This document shows, in pieces, positions 50,043 through 58,339 of a DNA stretch of 64,000 nt; position 1 is the stretch's first letter; the number at the start of each line of letters is the position of its first letter. The stretch is from assembly GCA_964385465.1 (NCBI GenBank), contig CAYLPJ010000022.1, positions 20,293 through 84,292 on the forward strand, in the 5' to 3' direction. Under the pieces are notes generated by a model that was not told where the DNA came from, ran no database searches, and worked only from the letters and a program-made list of their open reading frames with translations. This DNA comes from CAYLPJ01 sp964385465. Lineage in GTDB: Bacteria > Planctomycetota > Phycisphaerae > SM23-33. The position numbers were made by a program, and so were the translations under genes.

Positions 50043-50597
50043 TCAGCTCTCCTCGTCTTCCTTCTTCTTGCCGCCTTCGGCGGCGAGGGCTTCGAGGGCG
50101 GCGATGGGATCGACGTCCTCGCCCTCGTCCTCGCCCCCGGCGACGGCGGCGAAGATGTCCTCTTCGGTCTGCTCGGTCCCGCCGTCGTCCGACTGGAGCT
50201 CGACGATGTCCTCGCCGGCTTCCTGGTCGCCGGCGGCGGTCCCGTCGGCCGCGGCGGCCCCGGCCTGCTCGGCACGGGTCTTGACGGGGGTGATCTCCTC
50301 GGGCACGCCGTCAATCTGGACGGTGAGCACGACGGGCCCGATGACCAGGCGGTCGCCGGCGCTGAGGGGCGCCTCGTTGACCCGCTTGTTGTTGACGTAC
50401 GTGCCGTTGGAACTGGCGAGGTCCTTGACCTTCAGCTCATCCTCGCCCAGCGTCAACTCGCAATGCCGCCGGGAGACGTTGTCCAGGGGGACGCGCAGGT
50501 CGCAATTCTCCCCGCGCCCGATCACCGTCAACGGCTTGGTGAGCGGAAACTCCTTCCGCTCCCCGTTCGGCCTGAACATGACCAGCTTGGCGTCCAT
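50043..50597 (-). CDS. FHA-domain protein
   Basis: A 184-residue cytosolic protein with an N-terminal FHA domain. It shows the conserved VIGRGENCDLRV, SRRHCEL (Ser and His of the phosphothreonine pocket) and SSNGTYVN motifs. The C-terminal half is an acidic, Ala/Glu-rich flexible tail that ends in a Lys/Glu-rich segment. It probably docks a phosphorylated partner; no kinase gene is adjacent. It is divergent from hemW and near the pilus operon, and FHA proteins occur beside secretion genes in other bacteria, but a link here is only suggestive. Confidence 0.88.
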   Translation of the reverse strand: MDAKLVMFRPNGERKEFPLTKPLTVIGRGENCDLRVPLDNVSRRHCELTLGEDELKVKDLASSNGTYVNNKRVNEAPLSAGDRLVIGPVVLTVQIDGVPEEITPVKTRAEQAGAAAADGTAAGDQEAGEDIVELQSDDGGTEQTEEDIFAAVAGGEDEGEDVDPIAALEALAAEGGKKKEDEES

Positions 50598-50636
50598 GGG
50601 TCGATCCTACCAATCGCTTCAAACGTGACGATACAC

Positions 50637-50666
50637 TTGTGCGGATGACATGACGGTCGGTATGAC
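50637..50666 (+). promoter_or_regulatory. Candidate promoter of hemW
   Basis: TTGTGC (50637-50642), an 18-base spacer and TATGAC (50661-50666) lie just upstream of the ATG at 50682, giving a very short leader. A minus-strand promoter for the FHA gene overlaps it. Confidence 0.35.
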
Positions 50667-50676
50667 CAGTGGCCCT

Positions 50677-50704
50677 ATTCTATGACCCCCCGAAAGCCCT
50701 GCAA
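50677..50704 (-). promoter_or_regulatory. Candidate promoter of the FHA gene
   Basis: On the minus strand TTGCAG (50704-50699), a 16-base spacer and TAGAAT (50682-50677) precede the FHA ATG at 50597. It overlaps the first codons of hemW, so the two divergent transcripts may interfere. Confidence 0.4.
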
Positions 50705-51869
50705 GGAAAATCGGCCGGAAGTTGAGCCCGCAAGCGACGCCTGCCGGGCACTCTACGTCCACGTGCCCTTCTGCCCGGCCAAGTGCCGCTACTGCGACTT
50801 CTACTCCCTGCCCGCCGCCGAGCACGCCGCGAGGGGCTACGTCGACGCCGCCCTGACAGAGCTGCGGCGCCGCCGGGGGGACCTGACCGTCCCGCTGGAG
50901 AGCGTCTTTGTCGGCGGGGGAACGCCGACCGCACTGCCCCCCGGACAACTCGCCAGGCTGCTGGAGGCCCTGGCCCCGCTGATCGACGCGTCGACGGAGG
51001 TCTCCGTCGAGGCCAACCCCGGCACGGTCGATCGGACGGTCGCCGCCCTGCTGGCCGACCGGGGGGTCACGCGCGTCAACATCGGCGTCCAATCGTTCGA
51101 CGCGTCCGAGCTGGCCCTGCTCGGACGCGTCCACGACGCCGACGGCGCCGGCCGGGCCGTGGCTGACCTGCGGGCCGTGGGCATCACGAACCTCGGCATG
51201 GACCTGATCTACGGCATCCCGGGCCAGACGCTCTCGACCTGGCGGTCCAGCGTCGCCGCCGCGACGGCGCTCGCCCCCGAGCACCTGAGCTGCTACGCGC
51301 TGAGCTTCGAGGCGGGCACGCCGCTGGCGCGGGACCTCGCCGCCGGACGCCTCGCCGCGATGGACGAGGCCGAGCAGGAGGCCTGCTACCGTCACGCCAT
51401 CGCCGCCGCCGGGTCGGCCGGGCTGGAGCATTACGAGATCGCGAACTTCGCCCGCCCCGGCCGGCGGTGCAGGCACAACCTGACCTACTGGCGGAATCGC
51501 CCGTACGTGGGCCTCGGCCCGGCGGCGGCGAGCTACGTCGGCGGCGTGCGGCGGACGACCATCGCGGATCTCTGGGCGTGGCAGGAAGCCCTCGCCCGCG
51601 GAGCCGAGCCGCCGGGGACCTCCGAGCGCCTGACCGGACGGGCCGCCATGGCCGAGACCGTCATGCTCGCGTTGCGGCTTGGCGAGGGCGTGAACCGGCG
51701 GGCGTTCGCAAGGCGGTACGGGCTGGACGTGCTGGATGCGTTCGCCGGCTCACTGGCCGGCCACGTCGAAGCCGGGCGCGTCGAAATCGACCCCGCGCGC
51801 GTCCGGCTGGCATCGGCCTGGCTGTTCCTGGCCGACAGTGTGCTGGCCGACGTGGTCACAGACGTGTAG
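50682..51869 (+). CDS. hemW: HemW-type radical SAM protein
   Basis: A 395-residue radical SAM protein of the HemW family (long labelled oxygen-independent coproporphyrinogen III oxidase-like), thought to be a haem chaperone. The 4Fe-4S motif CPAKCRYC appears at HVPFCPAKCRYCDFYS, with Phe and Tyr neighbours as in the family. GGGTPTAL, SVEANPGTVD, GVQSFDASEL and MDLIYGIPGQTL complete the SAM barrel. The extra N-terminal Cys typical of true HemN is not present. The ATG at 50682 was chosen by the short leader behind the promoter; the next ATG would cut the domain. Confidence 0.92.
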   Translation: MTPRKPCKENRPEVEPASDACRALYVHVPFCPAKCRYCDFYSLPAAEHAARGYVDAALTELRRRRGDLTVPLESVFVGGGTPTALPPGQLARLLEALAPLIDASTEVSVEANPGTVDRTVAALLADRGVTRVNIGVQSFDASELALLGRVHDADGAGRAVADLRAVGITNLGMDLIYGIPGQTLSTWRSSVAAATALAPEHLSCYALSFEAGTPLARDLAAGRLAAMDEAEQEACYRHAIAAAGSAGLEHYEIANFARPGRRCRHNLTYWRNRPYVGLGPAAASYVGGVRRTTIADLWAWQEALARGAEPPGTSERLTGRAAMAETVMLALRLGEGVNRRAFARRYGLDVLDAFAGSLAGHVEAGRVEIDPARVRLASAWLFLADSVLADVVTDV

Positions 51870-52166
51870 AGGTCAGGCTTCTTTTCGCTGTATTCGGTAC
51901 TCAACGCCCCCTCCCCCCCGGCCGATAAACGCACAGGACCCGGCGCCGCTGCGGCGTCCGGCGCCCTGAGGATCGTTTGATCGTATGTTGCTATACAGAA
52001 AAGAGCTAGAGGCGTTTCCGGCCGGCACGTGCCGCCGATCCGGCGCGCAAGCCAAGGCTTCGCAAGGGCTTTGGCTTCCGCCGCGCCCCGGTCGGGCCGG
52101 CATGGCCTTCACGCCGGAGCCGGCCTTGGAGCCCTTGGACCCGACGCGGGGTCTGCGAGGCATCGA
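51870..52166. other. Leader region of the pilus operon
   Basis: About 300 bases separate hemW from pilM. An AT-richer patch at 51972-52010 (two GATCGT copies followed by TATGTTGCTATACAG) may contain the operon promoter, although no good -35/-10 pair was found. Downstream, AAGCCAA (near 52051) can pair with TTGGCTT (near 52073) to form a small hairpin in the transcript. No cyclic di-GMP riboswitch core was recognised. Confidence 0.35.
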
Positions 52167-53252
52167 ATGGCGCTGAAGCTGGTCAAAGGCAGAGTCTTCC
52201 CGATCGGTGTCGATCTGGGCACCAGCGCGGTGAAACTCGCGCAGTTGCAGGACGTGGAAGGCAGCTACGAGCTGGTGGCCGCGGCGCACGTGGACGTGCC
52301 CGGCGACCAGCGGGAGAGCCTGGAGTCCCGCCTGAAGTACTGCGGCCCGGCGGTGCGGAACCTGATGGGCAAGGCCGGCTTCCGCGGGCGCCAGGCGGTG
52401 CTGTCGGTCCCGGCGGCGGCGACGTTCGTCCAGCATGTCAAGGTTCCTCAGATGCCGGCGGACCGGCTGGCGGAGGCGATCCGCAAGGAGATCCAGGGCA
52501 AGCTGCCCTTTGCCGCCGAGGACGCGGAGATCCGCCACATCGTCGCCAGCGAGCTGAGCGGCGAGGGCGAGGCGCGGCAGGAGGTGATCGTCGTGGCCGT
52601 GCCCCGCTCGACGGTGCTGGCCCACCTGGCGATGGCCCGCAAGGCCCGCCTGGACGTCCGCGGGCTGAACATCGAGCCGTGCGCGATCGTGGAGTGCTTC
52701 GCCCGCCTGTTCCGCCGCAACACCGACCAGAAGCGGGCGATCCTGTTCATCGATCTGGGCCAGGCGAGCACGCAGGTGGTGCTCTCCCACGGCAACCGGG
52801 TCGTCTTCGCTCGCAACCTGTCGGTCGCCGGGGTGGACTTCGACCGCGCCGTCGCCGAGGGGGCCGAGGTCTCGCCCGAGCAAGCCGCCGAGCTCCGATC
52901 CGAGGCGGCGGCGAACCCCGACGGCGAGTCGGCCAACACGGTCCACGGCTGCCTGACCGAGGTGATCAAGACGCTCAACGACGAGCTGACCCAGTGCCTG
53001 CGGTACTACGAATCCGTCCATCGCAACCACAGCATCGAGCGCGTGATCTTCCTGGGCGGCCAGGCCGCCGACCGACGGCTGTGCCAGTCGGTCGCCCAGA
53101 GCCTGAACCTCCCGGCCCAGATCGGCGATCCGCTGGTGCGGATCGGCACGGCGCAGGGGGGCGTCCTGGAGACGGGCCTGGACCGCCGCCAGCCGCAGCC
53201 GCGGTGGGCCGTGGCGGTCGGCCTGAGCCTCGGTGCCGGAGAGGCCGCCTGA
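52167..53252 (+). CDS. pilM: Type IV pilus inner-membrane platform protein PilM
   Basis: This 361-residue actin-like ATPase-fold protein anchors the pilus alignment complex on the cytoplasmic side. Landmarks are IGVDLGTSAVKLAQL (phosphate-1 loop), RQAVLSVPAAATFVQHVKVP, IRKEIQGKLPFA, LFIDLGQASTQVVL (phosphate-2) and VIFLGGQAADRRL. It opens the pilM-N-O-P order typical of type IV pilus and type II secretion systems. The ATG at 52167 starts just before the conserved region. The frame is open upstream but the sequence there is leader-like. Confidence 0.9.
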   Translation: MALKLVKGRVFPIGVDLGTSAVKLAQLQDVEGSYELVAAAHVDVPGDQRESLESRLKYCGPAVRNLMGKAGFRGRQAVLSVPAAATFVQHVKVPQMPADRLAEAIRKEIQGKLPFAAEDAEIRHIVASELSGEGEARQEVIVVAVPRSTVLAHLAMARKARLDVRGLNIEPCAIVECFARLFRRNTDQKRAILFIDLGQASTQVVLSHGNRVVFARNLSVAGVDFDRAVAEGAEVSPEQAAELRSEAAANPDGESANTVHGCLTEVIKTLNDELTQCLRYYESVHRNHSIERVIFLGGQAADRRLCQSVAQSLNLPAQIGDPLVRIGTAQGGVLETGLDRRQPQPRWAVAVGLSLGAGEAA

Positions 53253-53268
53253 GCGAAAGCGATATGCC

Positions 53269-54000
53269 ATGAGCACCATCAACCTGCTTCCGCAAGACGT
53301 CGTTCAGCGCCGGTCGCAGTCCCGCGCGAACCTGATCTGCGTGACGCTGTTCGCAGTGGTCACCGCGTCGATCGGCGGCGCTGCGCTGGTCAGCGAGCGC
53401 AACACCCGCCGCACCCGCGAGGTCTGCCAGCGGATCAACGCCTCCTACACCGAGGCCGCCAAGCTCATCGACCAGGTCTACCGCCTCGAGGCCCAGAAGC
53501 GGACCATGCTCCGCAAGGCCGAGATGTCCGCCAACCTCATGGAGCGCCTCCCGAGGAGCTACGTGCTGAGCATCCTGGCCAACGCCCTGCCGAAAGGCGC
53601 GAAGCTGACGTCGGTGGAGATGACCGTCGCGGCGGCGCGTCGGCGACAGGCCCAGCCCGCGGCCGCCAGCAAGCACGGGCGTGTCGCCCAGGCCCGCAAG
53701 ACCGGCCCGGCGGACCCGCCGGAGCTGGCGGTATCGATGAAGATCCGCGGTCGGGCGGGCACGGACGTGCAGGTCGCGCGGTTCATCGCCCGCCTGGCCA
53801 AGCACCCGCTGACCGACGTGGTGGACCTGTCGTACAGCAAAGAGGCCCGCCGGGCCGACGCCGCCTCGCGGGAGTTTCTGCTGACCGTCCGGCTGAAGCC
53901 CGGGGCCGACGCGATGGACGGCATCGAGCACGACGACGACGGGGAGAACGTCGCCGCCGGCGCCGGACCGTCCGAGCCGCCGCCGGGAGGTGAGGCATGA
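53269..54000 (+). CDS. pilN: Type IV pilus assembly protein PilN
   Basis: A 243-residue membrane protein with the PilN-typical STINLLPQDV start, which binds PilM. A single transmembrane helix follows (about residues 20-42), then a coiled coil and a periplasmic ferredoxin-like domain (SYVLSILANALPKGAKLTSVEM). The Ala/Lys-rich insert between residues 120-145 and the acidic C-terminal tail (DDDGENVAAG) are longer than in most relatives. The ATG at 53269 was selected because it precedes the NLLP motif. The 3' end overlaps pilO by four bases. Confidence 0.87.
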   Translation: MSTINLLPQDVVQRRSQSRANLICVTLFAVVTASIGGAALVSERNTRRTREVCQRINASYTEAAKLIDQVYRLEAQKRTMLRKAEMSANLMERLPRSYVLSILANALPKGAKLTSVEMTVAAARRRQAQPAAASKHGRVAQARKTGPADPPELAVSMKIRGRAGTDVQVARFIARLAKHPLTDVVDLSYSKEARRADAASREFLLTVRLKPGADAMDGIEHDDDGENVAAGAGPSEPPPGGEA

Positions 54001-54563
54001 CGCTCAACCGCACGGAAATCATCCGCCAGGGCGTCTTCGTCGTCCTGCTGCTGGGCATGCTGGTCGGGGCCTGGTACTTCGTGTTCCTGCCCCGCGACCG
54101 CGCCGACCGGGAGATGCGCAGCCAGATCCAGGCCAAGCAGCTTCAGCTCCAGAAACTCAACCGCGCGACGGCGACGATCGGCAATCTCCGCGAGGAGATC
54201 GCCGACCTGGAAGAGGCCATCGAGTTCTTCCAGTCCAAGCTGCCCAACGAGAAGGAAATCGACCGGGTGCTCGAGGAGGTCTGGCGGCTGGCCGAGTCCA
54301 GCAGCCTGACGACCAAGGGCATCTACACGACCCGCCGGGGCAGCCAGTCGGCGTTCCTCGAGCCCGACGCCACGCAGGCCGAGCAGCCGATCCGCATGGA
54401 GTTCGAGGGCAAGTTCGAGGGCTTCTACCAATTCCTGCTGGCCCTGGAGAGCCAGCCGCGCATCATGCGCGTCCGCAACATCTCGCTCAAGCAGGACGAC
54501 CGCAAGGAGGGCGTCATCAAGGCGGAGGTCGAGATGTCGGTCTTTTTCGAGCGCAAGGGGTAG
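53997..54563 (+). CDS. pilO: Type IV pilus assembly protein PilO
   Basis: A 188-residue membrane protein: one helix near the N-terminus (FVVLLLGMLVGAWYFVF), a coiled coil (QLQKLNRATATIGNLREEIADLEE) and a periplasmic domain typical of PilO (FEGFYQFLLALESQPRIMRV). It pairs with PilN to form the alignment complex. The ATG overlaps the pilN stop (ATGA), so they are made in equal amounts. Confidence 0.88.
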   Translation: MTLNRTEIIRQGVFVVLLLGMLVGAWYFVFLPRDRADREMRSQIQAKQLQLQKLNRATATIGNLREEIADLEEAIEFFQSKLPNEKEIDRVLEEVWRLAESSSLTTKGIYTTRRGSQSAFLEPDATQAEQPIRMEFEGKFEGFYQFLLALESQPRIMRVRNISLKQDDRKEGVIKAEVEMSVFFERKG

Positions 54564-54576
54564 GCGAGGCACGACC

Positions 54577-55326
54577 ATGACACCGAACGGCAACAACGCA
54601 CCGCCCCCGCCGCCGCCGGCGATCGGCAACGCGCCGCCGCCGGCGGCGCCCCCGACGAAGCAGCCCCCCGCCGCGCAGGCGGGCCCGCCGACCGGCCATC
54701 AGCCCGCCTCGCCGAGGCAGCTCCAGCCGGCACAGCAGTCCGGCTCGGTCGCCGGGGGATCCTCCTCCAGCCCGTTCCTGACGCGGGGAAACCTGGTGCT
54801 GCTGGGGCTCTACGCCGCCGGCATCGCCGGGCTGTACCTGCTCAGCCTCCGGGGCGGGCCCAAGAGCGCCCTGGCCGACCAGACGATGGTTCACGCGAAG
54901 GTGGAGGCGGCCCTGAATTCGCTGGGCACCGGCCCCGCCGACGGCAGCACGGCCGCCGATGGGGCCACCGCCCGCGCCATCGTCGCGGAGTTCTATACCG
55001 CCGCCCGCCAGAGGCAGGTCCCCGCCGACGGCCTGAAGACCAACCCCTTCGTGCTGGAGGAGGTCAAGCCTCCCGCGCCCAAGCCCGACGAGCCCAAGCC
55101 CGATCCCGAGCCGGCCGAGCCCGAGGGCCTCGCCGAGGCCATGGAGGCCCTCAAGACGCTGAAGCTCCAGTCCGTCCTCGTCGGGCGACAGACCGCGGCG
55201 ATGATCTCCAACAACCTGGTCACGACCGGGCAGGATGTCAGGGGCTGGACGGTGACGCGCATCACGCCGGGGGAAGTCGAGCTGAGCTGGCAGGACCGCA
55301 CGGCCGTGCTGGAGATGCCCAAGTAG
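54577..55326 (+). CDS. PilP-like pilus/secretion accessory protein
   Basis: A 249-residue protein in the place normally held by pilP. A Pro/Ala-rich cytosolic stretch (about residues 1-65) leads to one helix (LVLLGLYAAGIAGLYLLSL, about 70-90). A second Pro-rich linker (KPPAPKPDEPKPDPEP) follows, then a compact C-terminal domain (LKLQSVLVGRQTAAMISNNL, GWTVTRITPGEVELSW). The last domain resembles the short beta domain of PilP/GspC-type proteins that contacts the secretin, and no lipobox is present. The order within the operon supports this, but sequence alone is not decisive. Confidence 0.65.
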   Translation: MTPNGNNAPPPPPPAIGNAPPPAAPPTKQPPAAQAGPPTGHQPASPRQLQPAQQSGSVAGGSSSSPFLTRGNLVLLGLYAAGIAGLYLLSLRGGPKSALADQTMVHAKVEAALNSLGTGPADGSTAADGATARAIVAEFYTAARQRQVPADGLKTNPFVLEEVKPPAPKPDEPKPDPEPAEPEGLAEAMEALKTLKLQSVLVGRQTAAMISNNLVTTGQDVRGWTVTRITPGEVELSWQDRTAVLEMPK

Positions 55327-55362
55327 TTTCCCACCGCGCGACCCGGAGGAAGGAGTAGCCCC

Positions 55363-57156
55363 GTGGCGCATTCGCCGCCACAAACCGAGGACGCGTCCGC
55401 CGAGCGGTCGCGAGCCGATCAGCCCGTGGAGTTCGCGGAAGTCTGGCGCCCCAGCGATGCGGCGACGAGCTACCGCGGCCCCGAGCGCATCCTGCTGGAC
55501 AACCGCGAGGTCACCGTCGAGCAGTTGGACCAGGCCGCGGCGCGGCAGAAGGAGAGCCCGCGCCAGAGCATCCTGGACCTGCTGGTCAAGGCCAAGGCGA
55601 TCGACGAGGCCCAGGCGCTCCAGGCGGTGGCGACCTACTTCAAGCTGCCCTTCCTGCGGATCGCCGCCGCCGACGTCGAGAGCAACTGCTTCGCCATGCT
55701 GCCCGTGGAGTACCTCAAGGACAAGAAGGTTCTGCCGGTCCGCAAGACCGAGAACGGCACGCAGGTCGCCATGGCCGACCCGGCGGACATCTTCCTCATC
55801 GATGACATCAAGCGCCGCCTCCAGGGCCGCATCGAGCTGGCCGTCGCCCCGCCGGCAGACATCCTCCGGACCGTCGAGGAGCTCTCCGCCGACCCCGACG
55901 AGCAGGTCGACGAGATCATCAAGGGCATCGCCGAGGACGCCGTGGAGGTCGTCGACGACGTGTCCGAGGAAGTCGCCGACCTGGAGATGCTCGCCGGCGA
56001 GAGCCCGGTCATCCGGTACGTCAACTTCCTGATCTCCTCGGCGGTCAAGGAAGGCGCCAGCGACATTCACATCGAGCCGACGGACACGCGCCTCCGCGTC
56101 CGCTGCCGGATCGACGGGGTGCTCTTCGAGCAGGCCGCCCCGCCGGGCAAGATGCACGCGGCGATCGTCTCACGGCTGAAGATCATGGCCAACCTCGACA
56201 TCGCCGAGCGGCGCCTGCCCCAGGACGGGCGCATCCGCGCGACCGTCCACGGGCGGACGGTGGACCTGCGCGTCAGCACCCTGCCGGTCGTCCACGGCGA
56301 GAAGTGCGTCATCCGGATCCTCGACGCCCGCTCCACGATGGTCGGCATGGACGCCCTGGGCTTCCAGCCCGACGTGCTCGCCAACTTCAGGGACCAGATC
56401 CTCCAGCCCCACGGCATCGTCCTGGTCACCGGGCCGACCGGCAGCGGCAAGAGCACCACGCTGTATTCCAGCCTGCGGATCATGGACGGCGACAGCCTCA
56501 ACATCTCCACCGTCGAGGACCCCGTCGAGTACGAGCTGGACTTCTGCAACCAGGTCAACGTCCACGAGAGCATCGGGATGACCTTCTCGGCGGCGCTGCG
56601 GAGCCTGCTGAGGCAGGACCCCGACGTGATCATGGTCGGCGAGATCCGGGACCCCGAGACCGCACGCATCGCCATCCAGGCCGCCCTCACCGGGCACATG
56701 GTGCTCTCCACCCTCCACACCAACGACGCCCCGTCCAGCATCACGCGGATGATCAACATCGGGATCGAGCCGTTCCTGATCTCGGCGGCCGTCAACGGCG
56801 TGCTCGCCCAGCGGCTGGTCCGGCGGGTCTGCTCGAACTGCCGCCGCCCGATGAAGGAGATCCCCGAGACGGTCTCGAAGTACCTGGAGAAGTACGAGGC
56901 CGACCCGGACAAGCTCTTCGAGGGCGCCGGCTGCGAGAAGTGCCGCCACACCGGCTACAAGGGGCGCGTGGGGCTGTATGAATTTCTCGTCATCAACGAA
57001 GAGATCCGCGACATCGTCGCGGGCGACCCGTCGCTCGGCGAGGTCCGCGCCGCCGCCCGCAAGGCCGGCATGAGAACCCTGCGCGAGGACGGGCTGGTCA
57101 AGGTGGCCGACGGCATCACGACCGTCGAGGAGCTGATGCGCGTCACCGAGGTGTGA
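55363..57156 (+). CDS. pilB: Type IV pilus/T2SS assembly ATPase PilB/GspE
   Basis: A 597-residue hexameric ATPase that drives pilus extension or secretion. The N-terminal region has an MshEN-like domain (DLLVKAKAIDEAQAL). The core has Walker A GPTGSGKSTT, Asp and His boxes (SDIHIEP, STVEDPVEYE), Walker B DPDVIMVGEIRD, and the tetracysteine zinc motif CSNCRRP and CEKCRHTGYKGR. The start is GTG 55363 with a strong GGAGGAAGGAG. The clear presence of PilM/N/O favours a type IV pilus over a pure type II secretion system. Confidence 0.93.
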   Translation: MAHSPPQTEDASAERSRADQPVEFAEVWRPSDAATSYRGPERILLDNREVTVEQLDQAAARQKESPRQSILDLLVKAKAIDEAQALQAVATYFKLPFLRIAAADVESNCFAMLPVEYLKDKKVLPVRKTENGTQVAMADPADIFLIDDIKRRLQGRIELAVAPPADILRTVEELSADPDEQVDEIIKGIAEDAVEVVDDVSEEVADLEMLAGESPVIRYVNFLISSAVKEGASDIHIEPTDTRLRVRCRIDGVLFEQAAPPGKMHAAIVSRLKIMANLDIAERRLPQDGRIRATVHGRTVDLRVSTLPVVHGEKCVIRILDARSTMVGMDALGFQPDVLANFRDQILQPHGIVLVTGPTGSGKSTTLYSSLRIMDGDSLNISTVEDPVEYELDFCNQVNVHESIGMTFSAALRSLLRQDPDVIMVGEIRDPETARIAIQAALTGHMVLSTLHTNDAPSSITRMINIGIEPFLISAAVNGVLAQRLVRRVCSNCRRPMKEIPETVSKYLEKYEADPDKLFEGAGCEKCRHTGYKGRVGLYEFLVINEEIRDIVAGDPSLGEVRAAARKAGMRTLREDGLVKVADGITTVEELMRVTEV

Positions 57157-57171
57157 CGAAAGGACCCCGAC

Positions 57172-58242
57172 ATGGCCGATCTACCCGATCTGAAACAGTT
57201 GCTCCGGACCGCGTTCGAGATGGGCGCCAGCGACGTGCACCTCGTGCCCGGGCTGTGCCCGATGGTTCGCGTTCACACCGTCCTGAAGCCGATGGAGGGC
57301 TACGAGGAGGTCGCCCCCGGGCAGACCGAGCTCTATGTCCGCGAGCTGGTGCCCGAGGCCCGCCTGCCGGCGTTTCACGAGCGCCGGGACATCGACTTCT
57401 CGACCGAGGTCGAGAACGTCGCCCGGTTCCGCGTCAACGCCCACTACCAGCGGGACCGGGTCGCCATCGCGTTCCGCGCCATCGCCGACCACGTGCCCCG
57501 CATCGAGGAATTGAACCTGCCGGGCGTCGTCACGACGCTGATCGACCTGCCCCGCGGGCTGGTGCTGGTGACCGGGCCGACCGGCTCGGGCAAGAGCACC
57601 ACGCTGGCATCGATGATCGACGCGATGAACCAGCGGTACCGCCACCACATCATCACGCTCGAGGACCCGATCGAGTACGAGCTCCGCAGCGCCTCCTGCA
57701 TCATCGAGCAGCGCGAGCTGGGCATCGACGTGCCCACCTTCGCCAGCGGCCTGCGACACAGCCTCCGCCAGGACCCCGACATCATCCTCGTCGGCGAGAT
57801 GCGCGACCTCGACACGATCTCGGCGGCCATCACCGCCGCCGAGACCGGCCACCTCGTGCTCTCGACGCTCCACACGCAGAACGCCCACCAGACCATCGAG
57901 CGGATCATCGACGTCTATCCGCCCGCCCAGCAGAACCAGATCCGCGCGATGCTGGCCAACACCCTCCAGGCGGTGGTCAGCATGACGCTGATCCGCCGCC
58001 AGGACGTCGCCGGGATGGTTCCGGCCTGCGAGGTGATGATCTGCAACCCCGCCGTGCGGAACTGCATCCGGGAGAACCGCATCCACGAGATCCCCAATAT
58101 CATCGAGACCAACCGCGCCCGCGGCATGTGCACGCTGGACGACTCGATCAAGACGCTCTACCTCAACGGCGTCATCCGCTGGGAGGACGCCATCGCCAAG
58201 TCCGCCAGGCCCGAGAGCCTCCAGCGGGCCCTCAGCGCGTGA
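57172..58242 (+). CDS. pilT: Pilus retraction ATPase PilT
   Basis: A 356-residue ATPase of the PilT family, powering pilus retraction. Walker A GPTGSGKSTTLASMIDA, Walker B DIILVGEMRD, and the C-terminal IREN-type motif in AVRNCIRENRIHEIPNIIE are diagnostic. The motif normally reads AIRNLIRE. Its gene follows pilB after 15 bases, so extension and retraction motors come from one transcript. Confidence 0.92.
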   Translation: MADLPDLKQLLRTAFEMGASDVHLVPGLCPMVRVHTVLKPMEGYEEVAPGQTELYVRELVPEARLPAFHERRDIDFSTEVENVARFRVNAHYQRDRVAIAFRAIADHVPRIEELNLPGVVTTLIDLPRGLVLVTGPTGSGKSTTLASMIDAMNQRYRHHIITLEDPIEYELRSASCIIEQRELGIDVPTFASGLRHSLRQDPDIILVGEMRDLDTISAAITAAETGHLVLSTLHTQNAHQTIERIIDVYPPAQQNQIRAMLANTLQAVVSMTLIRRQDVAGMVPACEVMICNPAVRNCIRENRIHEIPNIIETNRARGMCTLDDSIKTLYLNGVIRWEDAIAKSARPESLQRALSA

Positions 58243-58293
58243 GCGTCGTCGAGGCCCCGGCCGCGTCCGTTTGCCCGGCCGGCGGCGTGCATC

Positions 58294-58338
58294 GTAGGCT
58301 TCCTACAGCCAAACGGGCTGCGCCCGTAGTGAGGCTGT
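58294..58338 (+). promoter_or_regulatory. Stacked hairpins over the pilC ribosome-binding site
   Basis: Three pairings are visible in the 100-base gap before pilC. GTAGG-CTT-CCTAC forms a hairpin at 58294-58306. ACGGGC-TGC-GCCCGT is a perfect hairpin at 58313-58327. ACAGCC (58305-58310) can pair with GGCTGT (58333-58338), enclosing the second. The outer stem would cover the GAGG tract that serves the ATG at 58340. It may limit pilC translation, or mark an end within the operon. There is no T tract, so a plain terminator is unlikely. Confidence 0.45.
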
Positions 58339-58339
58339 C

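Noticed and set aside
50682..51869. Calling the radical SAM gene a coproporphyrinogen III dehydrogenase (hemN)
   Set aside because: Length and the start of the motif region fit HemW, and the extra N-terminal Cys of HemN is absent.
51870..52166. Cyclic di-GMP riboswitch before pilM
   Set aside because: Pilus operons often carry one, but no GEMM core sequence or matching stem pair could be found. Only a small hairpin is present.
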